DNA of 5,256 nucleotides from assembly GCA_902496645.1 (NCBI GenBank), contig CABVBR010000139.1:1-5256 (forward strand). The letters are read 5' to 3'. Position numbers and translations under genes: made by a program. Numbering within the stretch: the stretch's first letter is position 1; every line of letters starts with the position of its first letter. Below are positions 1-5,256 of this stretch, piece after piece. This DNA is from an uncultured Collinsella sp. Lineage in GTDB: Bacteria; Actinomycetota; Coriobacteriia; Coriobacteriales; Coriobacteriaceae. Under the pieces are notes generated by a model. The model did no database searches and had not been told where the DNA came from. It saw only the letters and a program-made list of their open reading frames with translations.

Positions 1-938
1 ACGAGCACAAAGTTCGCCGCACTCGGCCATGCCTCCACCGGCAGGCCCGCGGCACCCATCGCGTGCAGGGAAGCCAGCTCGCGGTCGCGCTCGTTCGCAA
101 CCAGCGCCACCACGGGCGCATACGCATCGCGGGCACGTACGCAGGCAAGTGCCGCCGCCTGGCTCAGCACGTTGACCGAGTAGATCTGGCGAATCGCCGC
201 GAACACCTCGATAACCTCGGGCGCTGCAATCACATAACCCAGACGCGTGCCGGCGGCGCCAAACGCCTTGGACAGCGTGTGCAGAATCACCAGGTTGGGA
301 TGCTCGGCGATAAGTCCCTGCGCCGTAGTTGCCGCGCCAAACGAATCGTCGGCAAACTCAACGTAGGCCTCGTCGACCATGACCATGCCGGGACAGGCGT
401 CGCACAGCGCCGCGACAAAGTCGAGCGGAGCCACGTCGCCCGTGGGATTGTTGGGCGAGGTCACGATGGCCAGATTGCACTCGGGCGCCGCGGCGAGCAC
501 GGCTGCCTGGTCGAGCTCAAAGCTCGCCGGATCGCGCCACACGTCGCGCACCTCGGTCTGGCACAGCGACGCAAAGAAGGCGTACTCGCTAAAGCACGGC
601 GGGCAGTTGAGCAGGGTCCGCCCCGCGCCGCCAAACGCCAGCAGGTAGTTATAGAGCAGTTCATCGCCGCCGTTACCCACGCAGATGTTCTCGCGCGTCA
701 CGCCATGCCAGGCGGCCAGCTCGTCGCGCAGGTCGTTGGACATGGGATCGGGATAGCGGTTGAGCGGCGTGGCGGCGAGGGCCGCATTGACCGCCTCGCG
801 CACGCCGGCCGGCACGGGATAGGTGTTCTCGTTGGCCGAAAGGTTGATGCGCGTGGGCGTAAAGTTGGGATCGTAGGGCTCAATACCAGCCAGGTAAGGC
901 TGGACGAGCTCCTTCATGCGGGGTGAAAGCTCGGCCAT
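1..938 (-). CDS. hisC: Histidinol-phosphate aminotransferase (HisC), 3' end cut by the window
   Basis: PLP-dependent fold-type I aminotransferase. It converts imidazole-acetol phosphate plus glutamate to L-histidinol phosphate and 2-oxoglutarate in the cytoplasm. I translated 312 complete codons from the ATG at 938; the frame is still open at position 1. Visible motifs in order are SANEN (residues 34-38), the cofactor-phosphate region GNGGDEL (88-94), SPNNPTG (161-167, Asn164), VDEAY (188-192, with Asp189 for the pyridine nitrogen and Tyr192), and the Schiff-base lysine Lys224 in HTLSKAFGAAGTRLGY, followed by phosphate-contact Arg232. HisC proteins are usually about 350-360 residues, so roughly 40-50 residues are missing, including the C-terminal arginine that binds the substrate carboxylate. 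The start is set by GAGGAGG six bases upstream. A later ATG at codon 8 lacks such a site. The gene begins one base after the hisD stop. Related aromatic aminotransferases share these motifs; the his context settles the name. Confidence 0.96.
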   Translation of the reverse strand, partial: MAELSPRMKELVQPYLAGIEPYDPNFTPTRINLSANENTYPVPAGVREAVNAALAATPLNRYPDPMSNDLRDELAAWHGVTRENICVGNGGDELLYNYLLAFGGAGRTLLNCPPCFSEYAFFASLCQTEVRDVWRDPASFELDQAAVLAAAPECNLAIVTSPNNPTGDVAPLDFVAALCDACPGMVMVDEAYVEFADDSFGAATTAQGLIAEHPNLVILHTLSKAFGAAGTRLGYVIAAPEVIEVFAAIRQIYSVNVLSQAAALACVRARDAYAPVVALVANERDRELASLHAMGAAGLPVEAWPSAANFVL

Positions 939-939
939 C

Positions 940-2376
940 TTAGGCCTCCTCGCCGGCCGCGCCAGCGGCGCTGCCCGCAGCGGCCGCCAGGTTCACGCCT
1001 TCGGCAACGGTCGCGGTCGTATCGCCCGGCCAGGCGACCTTGGTCAGGTCGGCCGCGGCCAGCGACTCGGCGCTCACGGAGTCCTCGCCCTGCTCCAGCA
1101 CGCGACGGCGCAATGCAGCCGAAAGCGCGTGCGCCCACAGGCCCTCTGCCTCGGCCAGGCGCTGCGTGGCGGGAGCGTCGGAAAGCAGACCCTCGGGCGT
1201 ATAGCAGATAACGCTCGAGCGCTTGACAAACTCCTCCACCGAAAGCGGGTTGGAGAACATGGCCGTGCCGCCGGTCGGCAGCGTGTGGTTGGGGCCGGCG
1301 ACGTAATCGCCGAGCGGCTCGGAGCTCCAGGCGCCCACAAAGATGGCACCGGCGTTGCGAATGCCGCCGAGCAGGCCCATCGCGTCCTTGCAGTGCAGCT
1401 CCAGGTGCTCGGGCGCCACGGTGTTCACGGCATCAACGGCGGCGGCCATGTCGGCAGCAACCACGATCGCGCCCTCGTTATCCAGCGAGGCACGCGTGAT
1501 CTCGGCACGCGGCGACTGTGCCACCAGAATATCGATGCCGGCCTCGACCTCGCGCGCAAACTGCTCATCGCAGGTCACCAGATAGCAGGCGGCCAGCGGA
1601 TCGTGCTCGGCCTGGGCCATCAGGTCGGCAGCGACCACCATGGGCTTGGCGGTGGCGTCGGCCAGCACGCAGACCTCGGACGGGCCGGCGACCATGTCGA
1701 TGCCCACGTCTCCCGACACGATCTGCTTGGCCGCGGCGACAAAGGCGTTGCCCGGGCCGGTGATCTTGTCGACGCGCGGAATGGTCTCGGTGCCGTACGC
1801 CAGCGCGGCCACGGCCTGAGCGCCGCCCACCATATAGATCTCGTCCACGCCGCCAAGCTTGGCCGCGGCGAGCGTATAGGGGCTGATCAGGCCGTCTTTT
1901 TGCGGCGGGGTCACCATGACCACGCGCTTGACGCCGGCGACCTTGGCGGGAATGGCATTCATGAGCACCGTGGAGGGATACTGCGCGCGACCGCCCGGCA
2001 CGTAGATGCCGGCCGCCGCGAGCGGGGTCACCTTAACGCCGAGCATCGTGCCGTCCGCACGCGTGGTAAACCAGCTCTGCTCGACCTCGCGCTGGTGGAA
2101 CTCGCGAATCTGGCGCGCGGCCTTTTCCAGCGCGGCGACAAAGGCAGGGTCGAGGCCTTCGAGCGCGGCATCGATCTGCTCTTGCGGCAGACGGAAGCTC
2201 TGCAGCTCAACACCATCAAAACGCTGGCAGTAATCGCGCACCGCGGCATCGCCGTTGGCGCGCACGTTGGCCACGATATCGCGGGCGGCGTCGACGATGT
2301 TTTGCGGCAGCACGCCCTTACGGTTGAGCTGATTAGTGACGAGGCGCTCGCCGGGAGCAAGTTTGATGGTCTTCAT
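940..2376 (-). CDS. hisD: Histidinol dehydrogenase (HisD) with an Ala-rich C-terminal tail
   Basis: Zinc-dependent enzyme for the last two steps of histidine synthesis: L-histidinol is oxidised via histidinal to L-histidine with two NAD+. The 478-residue product carries the family features in order. These are the cofactor-fold segment GIYVPGGR (123-130), GPGNAFVAAAK (207-217), the signature GIDMVAGPSE (225-234), zinc ligands Gln255 and His258 in MAQAEHD, the catalytic pair Glu323-His324 in APEHLEL, zinc ligand Asp357 and substrate-contact His364 in GDYVAGPNHTLPTGG, and the fourth zinc ligand His416 in EGLWAHA. Residue roles are assigned by eye against the E. coli enzyme (Gln259, His262, Asp360, His419, Glu326/His327). 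Most HisD proteins end about 15-20 residues after the last zinc ligand. This one runs on for 62, ending in a low-complexity Ala/Gly stretch (VNLAAAAGSAAGAAGEEA). The ATG at 2376 has AGGGGA seven bases upstream. The gene follows hisZG after 105 bp and precedes hisC by one base. Confidence 0.97.
   Translation of the reverse strand: MKTIKLAPGERLVTNQLNRKGVLPQNIVDAARDIVANVRANGDAAVRDYCQRFDGVELQSFRLPQEQIDAALEGLDPAFVAALEKAARQIREFHQREVEQSWFTTRADGTMLGVKVTPLAAAGIYVPGGRAQYPSTVLMNAIPAKVAGVKRVVMVTPPQKDGLISPYTLAAAKLGGVDEIYMVGGAQAVAALAYGTETIPRVDKITGPGNAFVAAAKQIVSGDVGIDMVAGPSEVCVLADATAKPMVVAADLMAQAEHDPLAACYLVTCDEQFAREVEAGIDILVAQSPRAEITRASLDNEGAIVVAADMAAAVDAVNTVAPEHLELHCKDAMGLLGGIRNAGAIFVGAWSSEPLGDYVAGPNHTLPTGGTAMFSNPLSVEEFVKRSSVICYTPEGLLSDAPATQRLAEAEGLWAHALSAALRRRVLEQGEDSVSAESLAAADLTKVAWPGDTTATVAEGVNLAAAAGSAAGAAGEEA
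945..951 (-). promoter_or_regulatory. hisC ribosome binding site inside the hisD 3' end
   Basis: GAGGAGG lies on the minus strand six bases before the hisC ATG. It falls within the last codons of hisD (Gly-Glu-Glu-Ala). The hisD stop TAA is followed by a single G and then the hisC ATG, so ribosomes ending hisD can start hisC directly. This fixes the hisC start and implies co-transcription with translational coupling. Confidence 0.88.
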
Positions 2377-2395
2377 ATCGGTATCCCCTATCGGT
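2376..2395 (-). promoter_or_regulatory. hisD ribosome binding site flanked by a 7-bp direct repeat
   Basis: AGGGGA (2384-2389) sits seven bases before the hisD ATG and supports that start. The same 7-mer, ACCGATA on the minus strand, occurs at 2395-2389 and again at 2382-2376, so one copy overlaps each end of the ribosome site. The ribosome site is well supported. A function for the repeat is only a guess; it may be chance. Confidence 0.6.
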
Positions 2396-2421
2396 TGAGG
2401 TTGCGTTTGAGAAACGTGAGA

Positions 2422-2454
2422 CCGGGCAGCAGTGCCAATCGGCCCGCAGCCCGG
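2422..2454 (-). repeat. Imperfect GC-rich stem-loop between hisZG and hisD
   Basis: Read on the minus strand, CCGGGC pairs with GCCCGG. After a T/T mismatch GCGG pairs with CTGC (one G-U), and after a bulged A GCC pairs with GGC around a GATT loop. That gives 13 pairs in 33 bases. A small CGTTT-CTC-AAACG hairpin (2404-2416) follows at once. No T-run follows either, so this is not a standard intrinsic terminator. It is better read as an mRNA stability, processing or partial-attenuation element within the operon. The structure is seen in the sequence; the role is inferred. Confidence 0.5.
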
Positions 2455-2481
2455 ACATGGGGGCGCCCGTGCGCGCTCGCG

Positions 2482-4197
2482 CTATTGTGCCGAGCCCGCG
2501 ACGGGCTCAAAATGCTTGTCCTTCACGGCAGCTGCCAGGCGATCGGCCAGGTTGCGCACGCGCGGATCCAGGCGCGCGGCACCCGGGTTGACGAAGAAGC
2601 GCGCCGTGCAATCCATGATGCGACCGGTAATGACCAGGTCGTTGTCGCGCAGGGTCGCACCCGTGGCGGTAATGTCCACGATGCGGTCGGTCATGCCGAC
2701 GATGGGGCCCAGCTCAATATTGCCGTGTAGCGAGACGATGTCGGCATTCACGCCGCGTTCGGCATACCAGGCGCTCGCGATGCGCGGGTACTTGGTGGCC
2801 ACACGCAGAGAGCCGCGACGGGCATAGTTGCGCTCGGCCTGGCCGGCGCACCATGCGGGCTCCGCCTCAATAAAGGTGCACAGGCCATAGCCCAGATCGA
2901 CGAGCTGCAGCAGGTTGAGGTCGGCCTCGATGAGCGAGTCCCAACCGCAGATTCCGCAGTCGGCACCGCCGCAACCCACAAAGGCGGGCGCATCGCTGGG
3001 GCGCACGATGACAAACTCGATATCGCCGACCGCGCCCTTGCCGGCGCGCGTGTCTCGACCGCGCACAATCAGGTGGCGGCCGGGATCGCGCAGCTCGGAG
3101 ACATCCAGGCCCGCAGCCTCGAGCACGTCGAGCGTGTCGGCCTTGAGCGAGCCCTTGGGAACGGCGATGCGCAGCGGGCCCTCGGCGCCGCGCCCCACGG
3201 CGTGGTCGCCATCGGAGGCAGCGTCCTCGGCCGAGGTGCGCGCGGCCTCCAGGCGCTCAAGCGAAAAGGCGAAGCCCGCCGCCGGCACCTCGATGCCATC
3301 ACCGAACGCGCCGGTAAAGATGGAGTCGTAGCGACCGCCCGAGCCCACCGGATCGGGCAAGCCGCCGGCATAGGCCTTAAAGACCAGGCCGGTGTAGTAA
3401 TCGAAGGAATTCATGATGGAGAAGTCGAAGGACAGCACCTGAGCGTCCTCGGGAGCCAGGCCCTCAACCAGGGCTCGCAGCTCGCGTGTGAGCGGCGCGA
3501 CGATACCGGCCGCTGCCAGCAGCGCGTCCACGCGGTCGAGCACCTCGCCGCCGCCATGCAGGCGCGGCAGCTCGCTAATGGCGGCCTTCACGGCCTCGGG
3601 CTCGGCGCTTTCCGCCACGCGGGTATCGAGGCCCACAAAGTCGTTGGCGTGCACGCAACGCAGTGCCTCGGCAGCCAGCTCGCGATCCTCACATGCCGCG
3701 AGCAGCTCCTTAAACGGGCGCACGCTACCTGCGATAATGCGCGCATCGGGCAGTGCCAACTTGCGCACGGCCTCGGCGACCAGCGAGACAATCTCGACAT
3801 CGCCCGCGGTATCGCCCGCGCCGATGAGCTCAAAGCCCAGCTGGGTGAACTGACGCGAACCGCCGGCATTGCGTTGGCACTCACGAACCACCGGCGCCTC
3901 ATAGCGCAGGCGCAGCGGCAAGTCGGCCGCGCGCATACGGGTCGAGACCAGGCGCACGATCGGCAGCGTGTTGTCGGGACGAACCACCAGCAGGCGACCA
4001 TCGTCGTCAAAGAGCTTGAACGGCGTATCCGCGATGCGGCCGCCCTCCTCGAGCGAACCCTTGTCCTCGAGCAGCGGCGTTTCGACCGGCAGGTAATGAT
4101 GCTCCCTAAAGCAGCCCTTCACCGTCAGCGCAATCTCCTCGCGCGCCTGAGCCTCCTCGGGCAATATGTCCCGGAATCCCCACGGTGTGGCCGTCAT
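2482..4197 (-). CDS. hisZG: ATP phosphoribosyltransferase, HisZ regulatory subunit fused to short-form HisG
   Basis: One 571-residue frame joins two proteins that are usually separate. Residues 1 to about 320 are HisZ, a histidyl-tRNA synthetase-like regulatory subunit. It has a motif-2-like segment (98-126, RYEAPVVRE then GSRQFTQLGFELIG), SFDYYTG (264-270), GSGGRYDS (285-292) and motif-3-like AAGFAFSLERL (306-316). The synthetase catalytic Arg before GLDYY is Asn263 here and there is no anticodon-binding domain, so aminoacylation is not expected. Residues 317-340 form a hydrophilic linker. Residues 341-571 are HisG, which condenses ATP and PRPP to phosphoribosyl-ATP: LRIAVPKGSL (342-351), VIVRPSDAPAFVG (396-408), and the PRPP loop DITATGATL (508-516). 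The long-form C-terminal ACT-like domain is absent, as expected for a HisZ-dependent enzyme. HisG carries an unusual Cys409/Cys414/Cys417 cluster. I see no stop, frameshift or internal ribosome site at the junction. GAGGAGG lies eight bases before the ATG. Feedback inhibition by histidine is expected from the family. Confidence 0.95.
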   Translation of the reverse strand: MTATPWGFRDILPEEAQAREEIALTVKGCFREHHYLPVETPLLEDKGSLEEGGRIADTPFKLFDDDGRLLVVRPDNTLPIVRLVSTRMRAADLPLRLRYEAPVVRECQRNAGGSRQFTQLGFELIGAGDTAGDVEIVSLVAEAVRKLALPDARIIAGSVRPFKELLAACEDRELAAEALRCVHANDFVGLDTRVAESAEPEAVKAAISELPRLHGGGEVLDRVDALLAAAGIVAPLTRELRALVEGLAPEDAQVLSFDFSIMNSFDYYTGLVFKAYAGGLPDPVGSGGRYDSIFTGAFGDGIEVPAAGFAFSLERLEAARTSAEDAASDGDHAVGRGAEGPLRIAVPKGSLKADTLDVLEAAGLDVSELRDPGRHLIVRGRDTRAGKGAVGDIEFVIVRPSDAPAFVGCGGADCGICGWDSLIEADLNLLQLVDLGYGLCTFIEAEPAWCAGQAERNYARRGSLRVATKYPRIASAWYAERGVNADIVSLHGNIELGPIVGMTDRIVDITATGATLRDNDLVITGRIMDCTARFFVNPGAARLDPRVRNLADRLAAAVKDKHFEPVAGSAQ

Positions 4198-4205
4198 CTG
4201 GTGAG

Positions 4206-4212
4206 CCTCCTC
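4206..4212 (-). promoter_or_regulatory. hisZG ribosome binding site
   Basis: GAGGAGG on the minus strand, eight bases before the ATG at 4197. It is a full-strength site and identifies that ATG as the start of the HisZ domain (MTATPWGFRDILPEE), which matches the expected HisZ/HisRS N-terminus (a P-x-G-x-R-D-x-L-P pattern). Confidence 0.85.
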
Positions 4213-4232
4213 ATGCTGCGCTTCGTATAGAA

Positions 4233-4264
4233 CAGAAGACCGGCATAGCTCCGCCGGTCTTCTG
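4233..4264 (-). terminator. Perfect 12-bp stem-loop in the hisZG leader: terminator or attenuator candidate
   Basis: CAGAAGACCGGC and its exact reverse complement are separated by eight bases (GGAGCTAT on the minus strand). On the minus strand the 3' arm ends TCTTCTG and is followed by TTCTATACG, which is pyrimidine-rich but not a clean T-run. It could end transcription from the upstream isomerase gene. However, it ends only 35 bases before the hisZG ATG, leaving little room for a separate promoter, so it may instead lie in the his 5' UTR and act as an attenuator or stability hairpin. The inverted repeat is certain; the role is not. Confidence 0.5.
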
Positions 4265-4345
4265 GGTACTTTAGCATACTAGAGTGTTTGCGGGGAGAAT
4301 CGTCTCCCTCGGCTCACAGCGTATTCATTTGGAAACATAGGGAAA
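4265..4345 (-). promoter_or_regulatory. AT-richer stretch, probable his promoter/leader region
   Basis: This is the least GC-rich part of the window and lies between the isomerase gene and the leader hairpin. On the minus strand it holds a -10-like TATGCT (4273-4278), but no good TTGACA-like box lies 16-18 bases upstream. It also holds a small inverted repeat GGGAGA-CGAT-TCTCCC (4293-4308) that could be an operator or minor hairpin. I see no T-box core sequence and no run of histidine codons. Base composition and position suggest a promoter; no exact start site can be called. Confidence 0.3.
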
Positions 4346-4377
4346 GCGTGTCCCATTTCGAGCGCCCAGCCGAAATC

Positions 4378-4397
4378 CGCCGAACAGCAGCTCGGCG
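4378..4397 (-). terminator. Weak stem-loop just after the isomerase gene
   Basis: CGCCGA and TCGGCG flank an eight-base loop, beginning 11 bases after the isomerase stop. It is a 6-bp GC-rich stem followed by GATTTCGG, with no T-run. It may protect the transcript end or be chance in GC-rich DNA. Confidence 0.2.
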
Positions 4398-4408
4398 CCC
4401 CGTCTCGC

Positions 4409-5245
4409 TTAGGCGCCAATCGCGCGGCGGTACACTGCCATCACCTGAGCATCGGCTGCCGCGGGATCGGCGAAATAGCGCCCGTCGTATGTCTCTGCCG
4501 AAACCACTCCACGATAGCCGCGCGCCACCAGCCTATCCAGGTCGGCACGCATATCGCGATCTCCGTCACCCCAGGCCAGATGCGTCGTGTCATCGGCCGC
4601 AACATCGACAAAGTGCACGTGGGCGACGTCATCGCCGAGCGCATCGAAATAATCATCGATGGTATCCCCCGCCACCGCCATGGCGCCCATATCAAGACAC
4701 GCCTTAAGCGCCGGATGCCCGACCATCTCGATCATGCGCTTCGTATCCGCCGCCGAGTTCACGATCATCGACTCAACCGGCTGCAAGGCCTCAAGCACCA
4801 GGCGCACACCGCGCTCGCCCGCATACTCGGCAATCGACCGCAGCATCGAGGCGCTACGGCCCCACGCGTCCTCGATCGGCTCATTCAAAAATGCCCAACC
4901 GCTCGACACCATGACCTGCTCGGCCCCAAGCTCCACCGCGATATCCACGACATTCTTAAAGTATGCGAGCGTACGGGCACGCGACTTCTCCCCGCGCGCC
5001 GCGATATTCCACGGCTTGGGGTTGTTCTGCTCGGGGCAAATTCCGACAATCCGGACTCCATACCGCTGCGAAAGCTCCCTCACCTGCTCGAGCGAATCAT
5101 AGCCATGGCAATCCACATACAAATGCATCGCCCCGGTCCAAAGCTCACAGCACGTATAACCCGAAGCCGCGGCCGACGAAAAGAACTCCTCAAAGTCAAA
5201 ATAACGATGGCTGATATTCATAACGGCAAGCTGTGGATACTCCAT
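4409..5245 (-). CDS. Sugar (phosphate) isomerase/epimerase, xylose isomerase-like TIM barrel, substrate unknown
   Basis: A 278-residue soluble protein of the PF01261 AP-endonuclease-2/xylose-isomerase-like superfamily. Counting from the ATG at 5245, the four expected metal ligands are Glu152 (VLEALQP), Asp185 (CLDMGAM), His211 (VHFVD) and Glu251 (VSAETY). The first three match, in number as well as order, those I recall for D-tagatose 3-epimerase (Glu152, Asp185, His211, Glu246). Glu152 and Glu251 would be the acid/base pair. The epimerase substrate contacts His188 and Arg217 are Ala here, so the substrate is probably different. Other family members act on hydroxypyruvate, inosose or keto-sugars, and nothing here decides between them. 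AGGTGG five bases before 5245 favours that ATG. A GTG at 5254 in the same frame is possible, and the frame is open to the window edge, so a longer N-terminus cannot be excluded. There is no signal peptide or membrane segment. It lies 211 bp upstream of hisZG, same strand, with no obvious histidine role. Confidence 0.87.
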   Translation of the reverse strand: MEYPQLAVMNISHRYFDFEEFFSSAAASGYTCCELWTGAMHLYVDCHGYDSLEQVRELSQRYGVRIVGICPEQNNPKPWNIAARGEKSRARTLAYFKNVVDIAVELGAEQVMVSSGWAFLNEPIEDAWGRSASMLRSIAEYAGERGVRLVLEALQPVESMIVNSAADTKRMIEMVGHPALKACLDMGAMAVAGDTIDDYFDALGDDVAHVHFVDVAADDTTHLAWGDGDRDMRADLDRLVARGYRGVVSAETYDGRYFADPAAADAQVMAVYRRAIGA

Positions 5246-5250
5246 CTTGT

Positions 5251-5256
5251 CCACCT
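5251..5256 (-). promoter_or_regulatory. Likely ribosome binding site of the isomerase gene
   Basis: AGGTGG on the minus strand at the very edge of the window, five bases before the ATG at 5245. It would overlap the alternative GTG start at 5254, which is the reason for preferring the ATG. Upstream sequence is not visible. Confidence 0.55.

Noticed and set aside
63..926. A 287-codon open frame on the plus strand
   Set aside because: It is antisense to the unmistakable hisC, with Arg/His-rich composition and no domain.
916..2730. A 604-codon open frame on the plus strand
   Set aside because: It lies opposite hisD and the hisG part of hisZG. Its translation is rich in Arg, Gly, His and Ala with no recognisable domain, typical of an antisense shadow in GC-rich DNA.
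3170..3240. Separate start for a stand-alone HisG inside hisZG
   Set aside because: The only nearby in-frame candidate, GTG at 3198 (Val334), has no purine-rich ribosome site in front of it, and the frame is continuous with HisZ.
3238..4197. Histidyl-tRNA synthetase instead of HisZ
   Set aside because: The domain lacks the catalytic Arg and the anticodon-binding domain, and is fused to HisG within a his cluster.
3073..4230. A 385-codon open frame on the plus strand
   Set aside because: It is entirely antisense to hisZG apart from its last bases, has no recognisable motif, and is explained by GC-biased codon use on the real strand.
4279..4338. A 19-residue minus-strand leader peptide candidate (MFPNEYAVSRGRRFSPQTL)
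   Set aside because: It has no ribosome site before its ATG and no histidine codons, so it does not look like a his attenuation leader.
4198..4408. T-box riboswitch or other known histidine leader
   Set aside because: No T-box core sequence or matching specifier architecture was found on the minus strand. The hairpin alone is not enough.
1..5256. Mobile elements, CRISPR arrays, tRNA or rRNA genes
   Set aside because: No transposase or integrase motifs, no regularly spaced repeats and no tRNA-like cloverleaf were recognised. The window is densely filled with ordinary metabolic genes.

Overview
The window is GC-rich bacterial DNA in which every supportable gene lies on the minus strand. It holds a histidine-biosynthesis cluster read from high to low coordinates: a HisZ-HisG fusion gene (4197-2482), hisD (2376-940) and hisC (938 running off position 1). 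A PF01261-type TIM-barrel sugar isomerase/epimerase gene (5245-4409) lies upstream on the same strand. GC bias, strong GAGGAGG ribosome sites and the short-form HisG/HisZ arrangement suggest a high-GC Gram-positive. My best guess is a coriobacterium such as Collinsella, but this rests on general resemblance, not on a search.

Layout: the isomerase gene ends at 4409. A 211-bp spacer follows, with an AT-richer stretch (likely promoter/leader) and a perfect 12-bp stem-loop ending 35 bases before the hisZG start. hisZG and hisD are separated by 105 bp containing a long imperfect GC hairpin. hisD and hisC are separated by one base, and the hisC ribosome site lies inside the end of hisD, so these two are almost certainly translationally coupled.

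Function: HisZG condenses ATP with PRPP (step 1 and the expected feedback point). HisC aminates imidazole-acetol phosphate to histidinol phosphate. HisD performs the last two oxidations to L-histidine. The middle steps (hisIE, A, F, H, B) are not in view and may lie beyond position 1. The isomerase has no evident role in histidine synthesis.

This is mainly a conserved metabolic operon and I see no new defence or mobile system. The points worth a second look are the HisZ-HisG fusion with its cysteine cluster, the HisD C-terminal tail, the two RNA hairpins, and an isomerase that keeps the metal site of D-tagatose 3-epimerase but not its substrate-contact residues.
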